Part shown: positions 51,501-63,500 of the stretch, piece after piece
How positions within the stretch are numbered: position 1 is the stretch's first letter
Layout: each line of letters begins with the position of its first letter
Source of the DNA: Arenicola marina
Lineage: Eukaryota; Annelida; Polychaeta; Arenicolidae
Reading direction: 5' to 3'
Length of the DNA: 64,000 bases
Assembly (NCBI GenBank): GCA_964019135.1
Contig: OZ025265.1
Span: 20,435,143 to 20,499,142 of the forward strand
The notes under the pieces: generated by a model
Seen by the model: the letters and a program-made list of their open reading frames with translations, nothing else
What the model was told of the DNA's origin: nothing
Databases searched by the model: none
Made by a program: the position numbers and the translations under genes

Positions 51501-54500
51501 TAACCCGGCCGGCGTGGCCGAGTCTTCAGCGGAACTCTACGTCGAAGGTGAGTCAGTCAGTTTAAGCGGTTCCCGGCTAGCTGGGTGTGTTCCCCTCCCT
51601 CGCATGGTATTGTTAAATGGCTCCCCTTCCTGGATAACTCCAGGCCCAGGAGTTATTACCGCTATCTGCTTTTACCTGACGGGCGATATGATAGCGATAA
51701 ATGGGCTTGATATACGTGATCCATGCGTGAGCTCGGGGAGTTGAGCGATATTATAGTCGCTGTGACTATACATTCAGTGTTTTTTTTTTTTAGAATGCTG
51801 ACCCAGTGTGATTTGCAGTTATTATTAATACCAGTTACAAAAAGTTAATTCATCCATGCATCATTTTCATTTGAGATAAAAATCCTAAAATATATATAAT
51901 ACCTAAATTATTTATGACAATCGAATGCAAGGTGACAATCCCTCACTCCCTCCGTTCACATATAGTGTCGCGTTCTGCGCCGTTTCGTATCATGATATGC
52001 ATTTTAAAGTTCCATCTCACATAATCATTCCAACTTGTGATACCCCATGTTCATTCAAATACCGACATTGACATAATTCGATCTCATCCCTTGTGTGCCT
52101 TCATCCTCTGTGTGTGTGTGTGTTTGCTTGTGAAAAGACGAACCGTTCATGTTATGACCTAATAACCTCCATCTTTCAAATTTCAGCTTTTGCATGATGC
52201 ATGAATTATCGCATACCTTAATGTTATCTTGATCTTATGCACCGCAATTTTTCAAATCAGGAAAAAAAGAAATTGTTCGTAAAATGGTTTCTGCTCTAGA
52301 TATGGTCTGGGAAGAAAGTTGCGGTGTATTTTCTATTTTTTTCAGGCTAACTGATATGTTTGCATCCAACGTTTTTTCCACTAACCTCGAAATGAATGTT
52401 GATGTGTTTTTGTCCCCCCGTGTTTGCGATAACGAGCTTAGTTTCAGTCTAGTGCCCGACCTGTGGTTTGTGTTGAGCATGACGCTACGTGTCTTGACTG
52501 CCATGGTGAATGACGTCATACCCAAGTGTGAGCATTATAGTGTGGTAAGTGGGACTCACTAGAAGAGTCATATAATACAGAATAGTTATTGCCCATATAG
52601 GTTCCTGATATCTTTTTGCTCCCTGTTTATGAAAACGTCTTAATAAGGTTAATAAGGTTAATAAGATATGTAGACCGCCTGACATGGTAATGTATTTAAT
52701 CTTCGATACGTAGTTCAATAATAATAATAAAACAAAAACCTGTATAAGACTTACTTGCATCTTTATGTGACATCATTAAGTTCAAACACTCGTCGGTTTG
52801 ACCAACGGAATTTCTGTTGTTTCCTTCTCGTTTAATGTCTAGGGTCAGTGATTGAAATAGAATACAGCTGAAGTTTCTTTAGAGTGAATGAATTAGTTTA
52901 TTGCAGAAAACGGCCCCCGGGCAAAGTGCATACATAGTGATATTCTGTTGTGTGTGCTCATTGTGCGTGGGCTGTAGGACAAATATAATATACACACAAT
53001 TCAGCTAGCTTCCCCGAATGTAAACATATTATGCACAAAAGCAGCCAGTTGACAGATTAAATCTGTTTCTTTATTGGTTTATTATAATAATGATAATAGT
53101 AGTAACCCACACGAATAGCACTCAAACCCCACTTGCAGATAAAATGATAATGACATGTCCACCATTGCAACAAATTGTGATTACTATCTATCACGTGTTA
53201 GACATCACCGTTCACTTGATTATTAGCTCTTTTAAATTGCTCCATTGCTTGTCCGAGTGAAGGAACGCTCTTCCATGTTAGATCGAACCATTGTTTCAAC
53301 ATAACTCACGTATGACTCACGTCTACTATTTACTAAAATAATCCGTTTCGTGGGCTCCTAACATCTCATGAACCGAGGGAATGTATATATTATGATTCCT
53401 ATGGTTCAAACATACCATGGAAGATGGACAGAGTGAATATATTAGATAAAAAAATGACGATTCCTATGGTTCTAACATCGCACGGCAGATAGACCGAGTG
53501 AACATGTCTATATATTATGATTCCTAATGGCTTTCCTCACTGTTTGCAGACCCCACAAAGGTCTCTGCCGCCCAGGTACAGCTGGCCCAGCCCACCAAGG
53601 CGGCGCCCCCGGCCTCCGCCGAGCTCCGGGTGAAGCAGCCCGAGCGCAAGGCGCCGACCATCATTAAGGCCCCGTCCCCCATCAGGGACGTGGCTCCGGG
53701 ATCGGCCACCAAGTAAGTTCTGGAGACATATTCTATATATATGTATATTATGATGTTACATAGTTATATTGGATCCGCCACCAAGTAAGTCCTGGAGACA
53801 GATATGTATGTATATTATGATGTTATATTGGATGGGCCTCCAAGTACGTCTTGGAGACATATCCCGAGCCAGTCTTTTAAAGTAATTTACAAATGTGTAT
53901 ATTATGATGTTATATTGTTATATTGGATCGGTTACCATGTAAATCGTGATGACATCTCCTTGGCCAGTGGTGTGATTTTTCATCCATATCCATTTCATTG
54001 TTTCGGATAGTATATCTGCCTTATTCAATATCTCATCATTTGAGTGCATGGTGTGTACAGCGGTTGGCTAAAGACTTACCGTTGACATAAATATATAACC
54101 TACAAATCACGCTTGATTTTCCTTTCAGACTGACTGTGGAGATCCAGGCCAACCCGCCGCCCAAGTTCGCGTGGTTCACCAACGGCCAGCAGATCAGGTC
54201 CTCTCAGAGGCACAAGATCAGCTTCGAGCAGAACGTGGTGACTCTGCTGATCTTCAACGTGCAGCCCCAGGACTCCGGAGAGTACCTGCTGAAGGCGAAG
54301 AACGAACTGGGAGAGGTCACCTGCAAGACCGTCCTTAACATCAAGCGTAAGATATGATAACTTGTGGTCTTACGGGCGGTCCCTGAGGTGCATGGGCGGA
54401 TCCAGGGGGGCGTCCAGGGGGTCCGGACCGCCCCCCCCTTTTGTTTTGAGGAAGCATGCTCCCCCTCCCCCTTCAATTTTCAAATTCCTGGATCCGCCCC

Positions 54501-57500
54501 TGAGGTTTTTGGGGGTTTGGCGCGCCATTTGTTTACGGGTGATCGCGCGAAGTGATTAATGTCAGCGGGGTATATATCAAGGTGATGCTTCAGGAGTATG
54601 AGAAGCCGTCGTGTGGATTTCTGTCAATGGTTCGATTGGCGGATTTGTCGGCGGTTTACTCCACACGTGGGATGTGGCTTCATGGTTCAGTTTAAGAATA
54701 TATAATCAAAATTATACACATATTTCTTATTATCTACTATTTCGCAAATACCTTTAGGGAGTAATATCTATTCAACGTACATGGCATCCTTAAGGAATAA
54801 TATCCATTCAACGTACATGGCACTACCTGGCTTTGTTAAAGGAGAAAAGAAAAATGAAATTTGTTGAGAGAGAGAGATATGATGTCGGTTGAAATATAAT
54901 TTCTGTATTCCTCCCTTTTACAGCCACGGAAAAGGTTGTCCCGTTGCCAATGGATACCCAGGACTTCACCGTGACCGCCACGAGAACCGAGACCGTGACG
55001 TCACAGACGACGGAGACGACGAGGACCAGCTCCACCAAGGATATGGTTCCGACCTTCACCCAACCCTTGTTACAGGAAGTCAGGGTCAAGGAAAACAGTG
55101 TCGCAAAGTAAGACATTCTAGCGTTTGGGCCTTTTTACGGCATAGGTGTGTCTACGCGATAAGCGTTTTAATGGTGGGTTGCGAAACTGTCACTTATCTC
55201 ATAGACGATTCTGAGATGATTCAATATGGGAGGAAGTGAAATGATTTTATGGTAGTGATTTAAACCAATCTGGTATGGGTACGGTACGAACTATTATGAA
55301 GTTACCTAGCATCAAGACAAGCTAGATTTATAATTAAATTATACATTATAACGCAAAGTTACATTGGCAAATGGCTTCGTTTTATTAAACATGATCCTTT
55401 GACATGGAGATTACTACAATGTATTGATCCGGACCATGGGCTTCCGTCATTGACATTTTCTATGGCAAACATGTCATTTCACTTATTGTTGTATAACATA
55501 CCATGGAAGAGAATCATATACCTTAACACAGAAACTACCATTGAATTTACCATTTCTGTTCACAAGGTGATATATTTCCCGGTTATGCACCAACGCAGCC
55601 CCCGACAACCCCCATCCATCCACCATGCACCATCATCACCATTACACCATTCATCTAACGAAAAATTAACCTTTAACCATTTTATGTAAATATAACTACA
55701 GTGGAACCCCGCTTTAAGACCACCCCGCCATTAAGACCACTTTTTCCCAGTCCCGAATTTTTGACTATACTTTAGCATTGGCCTGAACCCCGCTAATCCG
55801 GTATTAAGACCATTAAGGCCAGACCCAACCAATCAATTTCAATGGAACTCAACCCCGCTAATACGACCACCAAATTTTCGAAACAAAGAGTAACAGCTTA
55901 CGACACGGTCCCGGGCTCTGTCTTTGTTGTCAGTGACATGTTTATTTTACGGCTTAAAGAATGCGGATTATCCTCTTGCCGAGTGATGTACAGTATAGAT
56001 GGTGCTGTATATGTGAATATAACTACGTGTTTTTTCCAGACTGATGTGCCAGGTGGACGCGTACCCCGATCCGGACATCACGTGGCACGTGAACGGAGTT
56101 CAGATCGAGGCTGGGCCGCGCTACATGATGGGATTGGAGGGCCAGAAGAGCTTCCTGGAAATCCAGAACGTGAAACGGGAGGATACCGGAGTGTACACGT
56201 GTCGCGCCGTGTCCGAGCTGGGCGAGGCCGTTACCAGCACGACGCTCTACGTCATCGGTGAGTCCATTGTGACGTCATCATAGAGTCTGGACATGACCCG
56301 TATTAGGATCTTTATTTCTGTATATTATTGTTAATATTTTATTTTATGTAATTTTTTCATTGTTTTGACTTTGTCGAGATTGTTCATTATTTGTTATTTA
56401 TTCAAATATTAATTTCTATACGTCATTTTGCCATGTCCCATGTTTGAAGGAATTTGTGGACATAAGCTTATTGTTGAATCTTAGCGCGAAATATAACTTT
56501 TTTATAGGATCCTAAACGAAATAGTATTTCTGTAATATTTGAACTTGAAATAATCACTGTCTTTCCTGAAATTCATGTTTCATGTGTTGGTAACGGATGT
56601 GAAATCATTAGTAACATATGACAGAGATTTCCTTCCACCTACATGTAATAGAATATGTCGCACGTGTCGCTGAGCATGTTTGGTTTAAACGTATTTTTAT
56701 TTGGCAATTGGAAAGCAGGCAAAGCCTATACAAATTCCTCTTGCTTGAACAATAAGAAACATATATTACTTGAAAAATAAGAAACATATATTACAGGCAA
56801 TCAACTTAATTAACTTGTAGAATTAGTTCACTAAATGACACACTGCGATGGAATTTATTGGCTCTCTCTGTGAGTCGTAGTATGGCAAAAGGAAAGAGAG
56901 TTCGTAAATATACGCGTTCCAACAAGCGAAACTAGGTGTTAAAACGCCTTGTCTTTTCAATATACACATGTACAGCTTTAAATATTTCTAAATTTTCTTG
57001 CAAAGTTAAGTTGGCATTCCCGAATAAAATGGTTCCGAGTGTAAAACTTGTAATTTTCATTACACTTTGCAATAATCTGTCGCGTATGATAGTATACATC
57101 GGGCATTCTAAAAAGTAGTGAGTGGTATCTTCACGAGGTGCGCCACAATTACATTGTTGATCGTTAATTATACACATATCAAAAAGATGAGCCCTTAACT
57201 TACTACAATTCATTCTCAGTCGCGAGTGTACAACGTTCGTGCCGCGCCGGCCAAAGTTAAATAACTTGGAGGTCTCCCTCTTATGACAAATATCCTTATT
57301 CACTAAGGCCTGTTTGAAAGTTTTATGGTCGCACATGGATCTTATATTGATAGGTAGTTCATTCCAGAGCCTTATCACACTTGGTAGAAACGAGTTGTAA
57401 TAAGAAGAAAGTCGCGCCTTAACGGTCGTGACGTTCAAAGGCAGAGCATTACGAAGCGCGTAGTGTGTTCTTTGTGTTACATTTTGAGGTAAAATATCGC

Positions 57501-60500
57501 ATAAATAACTTGGGGCGTTCCCATAAAACATCTTGTGAAACACTAACATGCTGAGCATGTTTGATGTCTGTGTTAATCTACAACGTCGTTTCTCCTTAAC
57601 CCTTCAGTGCCTGAGCCGGTGCCACAACCCCCGCGGTTCACCGAGCCGCTGGCGAACGTGACCGGGTCGGACGGGACGGAGGTGACCTTGACCTGCGTGG
57701 TCCAGGGGTCACCACCGCCCGAGATCTCGTGGTTCCATAACCACAAGTGCATCGACCGCTCGGAGGACTTCGTCATCAACTACAACCGCGAGACCGGCCG
57801 GATCGACCTGGTCATCGTCGACTGCCTGCCGGACGACCAGGGACTCTTCAAGTGCATCGCCCGCAACCCTGCGGGCCAGGCCATCACCGAGGGCTCCCTG
57901 ACCGTCACCGTGGCCCCGCCACCGCCCACCGCCGAGCCCCCGCCGCAGCCCACGCTGGAGCCCCAGGTGAAGACCGAGACGGTCATCACCGTCAAAGAGG
58001 AGCCCGTCGTGGAGCGCAAGGCCTCCGTCGAGGTCGTCGAGAGGAGGTTCTCCAAGGACGACGAGGTGAAGGTCACGAAGAAGGTGGTGAAGCGCGTGAG
58101 CGGCCAGCCGCCGCGGTTCACCAAACCCATCCAGCCGTGCGTCGTCAAGGAAGGCGAGTCGTGCACCTTCTCGGCCGTCGTCACCGGCGCGCCCGAGCCG
58201 GAGATCGTCTGGCTGAAGGACAAGCAGGACATGAAGTTGACCGAGCGCCACGTGCCGACCTTTGACCCCGCCACGGGCACCTGCACGCTGACCATCACGA
58301 ATGCCAACCCGCACGACGTCGGGGTGTACTCCTGCCGCGCCCAGAACCCCGCCGGCCGAGCCACGTGCACCGCCAACGTTGTCGTCGTCCGTAAGTCACG
58401 TGACTTTTACTTTACTGATGCTAAATTATTACCCACCATCACATTTTTTTATATTTTCTCATATTCACTTCGTTTTTCACCTTTGATCTTAGCCACATGT
58501 CATATTTTTTTTTATTACCCCACTGTGCTTGTCACTCGTTGAGAAACATGCACTCACGCCATCACACAGTACTGTTAAGTCATGACTAAGTAATATATTA
58601 TGCCTACATTTACGCCTCATGATGCGTAACAATCCCAATACCATATTACTTCATTTAATGACCGTAATGAAATTTATCGAATATGCACTATTCTATTTCT
58701 CAATTTCTTCTTGGTAAACATTTTGGATTATTCACCTAAAGGGCCACTTAAGGCGACTTATATCCACAAACATTATGGTGGTTATAAACTTAATTATCGA
58801 TTATCAATTAGTGTTATTATCTAGGACATACAATGTGCATCGTGTAGCGTTCTGTTACCTGTCTTCGTATCTTAAAGCAGGACTAATTTAGCCTTCGCTC
58901 CGCGAGCGAGTGGCTAGGTAGCCTCTTTATGTTGTCTTAGTCTTCTCAATATGTTACTTATTGTGTTTCAACTTTAATGTATTTCTAGGCCATATTTGTT
59001 TTTAAATTTTATATTTTAAATTTAGTCGGAGTAGCTTACTGATGGGTTCATTATAGTACTTTTCCTGCATTCCACAGAAGACGATAGTCATTACCGAGCC
59101 ATTAAACATGAACTGGGAAAAGGCCGATAGCTGTAAATTGTATACCCACTCCGCAATATAGCTATCTCCATTTTCATGTGATATAATGCCGTGTTTAGTG
59201 TAACGCCCAAGGTGGTTGGTTTAACCCATATCAGTATCTTAACATTTGAGTCCCCCACTATAATCGGTTAGCTTCCCCACTCATTGTCCTTACTATACTC
59301 TGGCTGAATCCGGCCCCATGTTTCGAACCTTCTGATTTTGTTTTGAGATCTTAACGGGTTTGGGTTAGTATGTCGCCAATTCTGAATTATTAATTATTTG
59401 GCGGGGAGTCCTATTTGCGATCAATAGCTGTAACACACAATTAGGCTCATTATCGCTCATGGATTGTTTACGTTCGTCACGTTAGTTCGTCAGATAATCA
59501 TCCATTCTTTTTTTTGTGGAACGGTCAACACATCAGCTCTTTTATTTTATGAGAAGACTGGTCTAGACATCATTTATTTTATTTCTTTACTTAGCCTAGA
59601 CATAGATCAGCATCAACATAGATCTGTCTTTGGTTGGTTATTGTGTCCGTTTTGTGTGAGCCGGTGTGGTTCATTTCCAAAGTCTTGGGCTGAATGAACC
59701 ATGCTGTGAAGTTGTGCGGCAAGGCTGACATGTTCGCCACGTGGTCGCCACGTGGTCGCCACGTGTTTGCCACGTGTGCACCACGTGTTCGCCACGTGTT
59801 CGCCACGTGTTTAATGTCTTCAGATAGATGTTATCACTGTTCTCTGTTGTGTGCAGTTTTACTTGAATCTCCACATATATATATATATCGGTTTCTTTTT
59901 GTATTCGCCTTGAATTAGTTTCGAATCTGTGACCGAAACCGGGCCTCGCAGGTCTCTCAATGTCGTTTCTCCCAAGATGTTTTGAGTGATTTTGTTGTCA
60001 TTACAACTTGAGTTTCTTAGGTTCTTTACATGATACAGACGCGGATGTTACTTTTCATAATACTTCTTTCGTTCAACTATTCACCTTGTCTCAGTTGAAA
60101 TCTCTACGACCTCAGCTGACTAGGCTTTCTCTTTGGTATCATTTGTGTCCTAGATATGTGGTGTATGTTATTGATGTTGTGGGGCACTTTGCATGGGTTT
60201 TATTATCACGTGTTAGTTCTTCGCACGGCGTTGCAAGTGACCATCCAATATATGAGGTCTTTCTGTATTGTTATGTACAGAGATGATATTTTTTTGGGTA
60301 GCGTAGGGGTGCGGGGGGGGGGAGGTGGGGGCATATAGCTTATATAGCTTAAAAACGCGGTTGAGTTCTGACTTTGCCCTAATGGGTTGAGTGTCATTAA
60401 TAATTATTTACACGACCTTCAGGATAGTAGCATCATATCTATGGACACGAATTTGTCCACTCTGTCCAGATTTTCGGGACAAATAGACCTGTTTATCGTT

Positions 60501-63500
60501 AATCAATAATGATAGGATGTTCATAGACTTATAAATATTTCATGATTTATTTTAAAGTAAATATGTAGCGTCAGTCGTGAGAAAGACCTTTCATATATGG
60601 GATGACGCTGGGCCGTATTAAGTGAAGACACCAAGGTACACTATGCACATCTGACGAGTGAGTGGTACACGGATTGACAACTGCACTCTCTAAAATTCAT
60701 GTCGGACTCACTCACTGTGGCACTGCTCAGCCCTACCTGACTGCTGGATCACCTGCTCTACTCACCACTACCACTGTCACCACCGCGTGTTTCTGGCCAT
60801 CCACGAAGAAGACTCTGGAATCTCGATTCACTGGAATGGATGGACATCAACCAGTCGTGTTACCATGCATGGAGGATTTCTTCCCTTCCATGCCTCCGAT
60901 GCCCTGTCTAATATGGACCATCATCTGGGACATGTTCCTACCGGGCACAGATCCTCATGATGTAGGTGTTGCCATAACAGCATGGAGTGAAAAATATTTG
61001 CCCTCGTGACCCTTCTGAGGCGTCCGTGTGACCTTGCCCGGATACACGTGACTCCGTGTCACGTGTCTCCCGAGGTAAGCATGGCAACGATTGCCGGGCA
61101 TGTTGCATGATCGAGCCGTTTTTGACGCACCCACAACGCTGACTTCCGCGTTGATAATAGGGAAGGCCGTAAACATTGTTTCCAATGGTGGTGCATTTTG
61201 TTTTCGTTTAACAGCGCCAGGTGCGGAAGTCCTACCGATGGAGACTGGCTTAGAAGGGATGGAACCCCCTTCCTTCCTGCTACCTCTGCAGCCAATTCTG
61301 GCCATCGATGGTCAGCAGGTGGTATTTAGTTGCCAGGTGACCGGCAAGCCCATGCCGACCCTGGAGTGGCTTCACAACGAGAAAGATATCACGAGTTCGG
61401 AGGAATACGTCATCAGCTGCGACCCCGAAACCGGAACCTGCGAGCTTGTCATCATCGAATGCTTCCCGGAGGACGCCGGCATTTTCCGCTGCATCGCGGC
61501 CAATCCCGTGGGAGAGGCGGCGTCAACCGCGGAGCTGCTGGTGACGGTGCCGTCGGCGGAGAGGAGTCCGGTCACGCCGCTGGAGGCCATGGAGGTGAAT
61601 GAAGATGCCATCACCCCGAAGCCCACTGAGAGTCAACGCGTGCCCAGACCCGAGGAGGAACCCATGGAGAAGGAGCAATCACCTCCCGAAGCCCACTCAA
61701 CGGTTACCATGGATACGGAAGCGGTTGCCGCGGTACCGGAACATCCGGTCGCGGAGGAGGAGCAAATCCAGATGCAGGTTCGGGACACACCGGGAAAGGA
61801 AGAGCAGATCGTCGCCATGGATACCCCATCCGAGAGGCACCCGAAACCGGAAGAAAAAGAACCTAGTCCAGAAGAGGATCAACCGATCGTATTCGTCGCT
61901 CCGGAAGTGACTCCGGAATCCGCTCAATCCGCGGAAGAAGTCCCAGAAGAGTCGATCCAGATGGTCCTGCGAGAGGAAGGAGCCGCAGTGGTTGTCGGCG
62001 AGGGGGAGATAATCCCGCAGGATCAAACCGTTGAGTTGAAGCTCCAGATGGCTGTGGTGAAGGAATCCAGCCCCCCGGAGGTGTACTCCGAGGTGTCCCA
62101 GGATGCCGTGGATGCCACGATCACCGTTCCGGACGCCGCCGCGACCGTGGCAGAGGAAACGATCCAGATTCAACCCCGGGAGAGCGGCGCTGCGTCCCTG
62201 GAGCTGCAGATCGCCGCTGACGCCACCGCCATCGGCGGCGAGGCGACGGAAACAATCGTCATCGATAGGCAAGTGACGACCACCACCGTGACTTCCACGG
62301 ACGAACCCGCCAAGTTCCTCCAGCCAATCAAACCCCAGGTCGTCCATGAGGGGGAAACGGCAACGTTCGCCACCAAGGTGTCCGGGAAACCCACGTGCAA
62401 AGTCACGTGGTTCAAAAACCACGAGCCGCTAGAGCCATCGGAGAAGTTTGCGATCACGCACGACGAAGCCACCCAGGAAGCCACTCTAGTGATAACTCAG
62501 GCTCAGCCGCAAGACTTCGGCAACTATACATGCGAGGCCAGTAACCCGGCAGGAAGGGCTAAATGCACGGCTAACCTTGTAGTTGTCCGTAAGTATCACT
62601 CAGTCTCAGTACAGTTCATCACAGTGATATCGGGTCTGAATACGTATATATCAGATAAGGAATGTGCCTTATTGGTTTGGCCTGGACGTATCTTACTCCT
62701 GGTTGCTTCCACGTCCATGTTGTACGTTTTGCCACAAAATGAGTGACAAGCCAGTATATCGCTGTCATGTTCTTGTGTGTGTGAATGGGTGTGTGTGTGG
62801 TGGGTTTGCACTCTGAAGGATGATGGATCTCTCACGTCCTGGGGGTTGCGACGTCTCGTTGTTGGTCCAGTGTGTCTTAGACATATGGTTGGGTCGCCAT
62901 GGTCAATGTAGTGGCCAGTTCGTGTCACTCTATTAGAGTCACTGGCTTGATATTCGTGGTGATGACGATTATTGTCGTCGTATCTATGTCTTCTGTAATG
63001 TGGATTCCACTCCACATTGGATCCATTGTGGTTTCTTCATTTCATTTCATCTTTGGATTCTTTATGATCTGTCTCTCATTTATGTGTTTATTAATCTCTG
63101 CTGCACTATTTTACATTATATCGATGATATTTATTTTATGTTTATAACCGACATAGCACATTGATCATAGGCCACGATTTTATTTATATTTTATTATATT
63201 TTTATGTTTTAAACATACATTGATACATAATACATAATGTAAAAAATATGTTATAACCGCCGACAAGATAGCGCACTGCGAAATGCGATTGGATAGAATG
63301 CTGACTGAATGAAGGAATAATGCTTTCTGAACACGGATTTGCTTGATTGAGAAAATCCTACGCCAGACTCCTGGAAGTAGGATTTTGTACAACATATTTC
63401 TTCTGCTGATGGCATCTACGCAATCAATTACAAACCTCTCGAAACACGAGAGGATTGACTAAATTGTTTGCCTTATCAATAGTCATGTTATGAACTACAT

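Noticed and set aside
52284-52562. 92-residue frame in a long intron
   Set aside because: No recognisable motif; phase 1 joining of 51547 to 53550 leaves no need for it.
54160-54346. Ig 20 as a truncated or broken domain
   Set aside because: With the A-strand residues from the previous exon the domain is complete; only the cysteines are missing.
57709-58376. About 200-residue - strand frames opposite exon 57608-58390
   Set aside because: Antisense shadows of a GC-biased coding exon.
60662-61009. 115-residue frame possibly an exon before Ig 24
   Set aside because: No Ig pattern and no Pro-rich composition, and the splice phase is already satisfied by 58390 to 61215.
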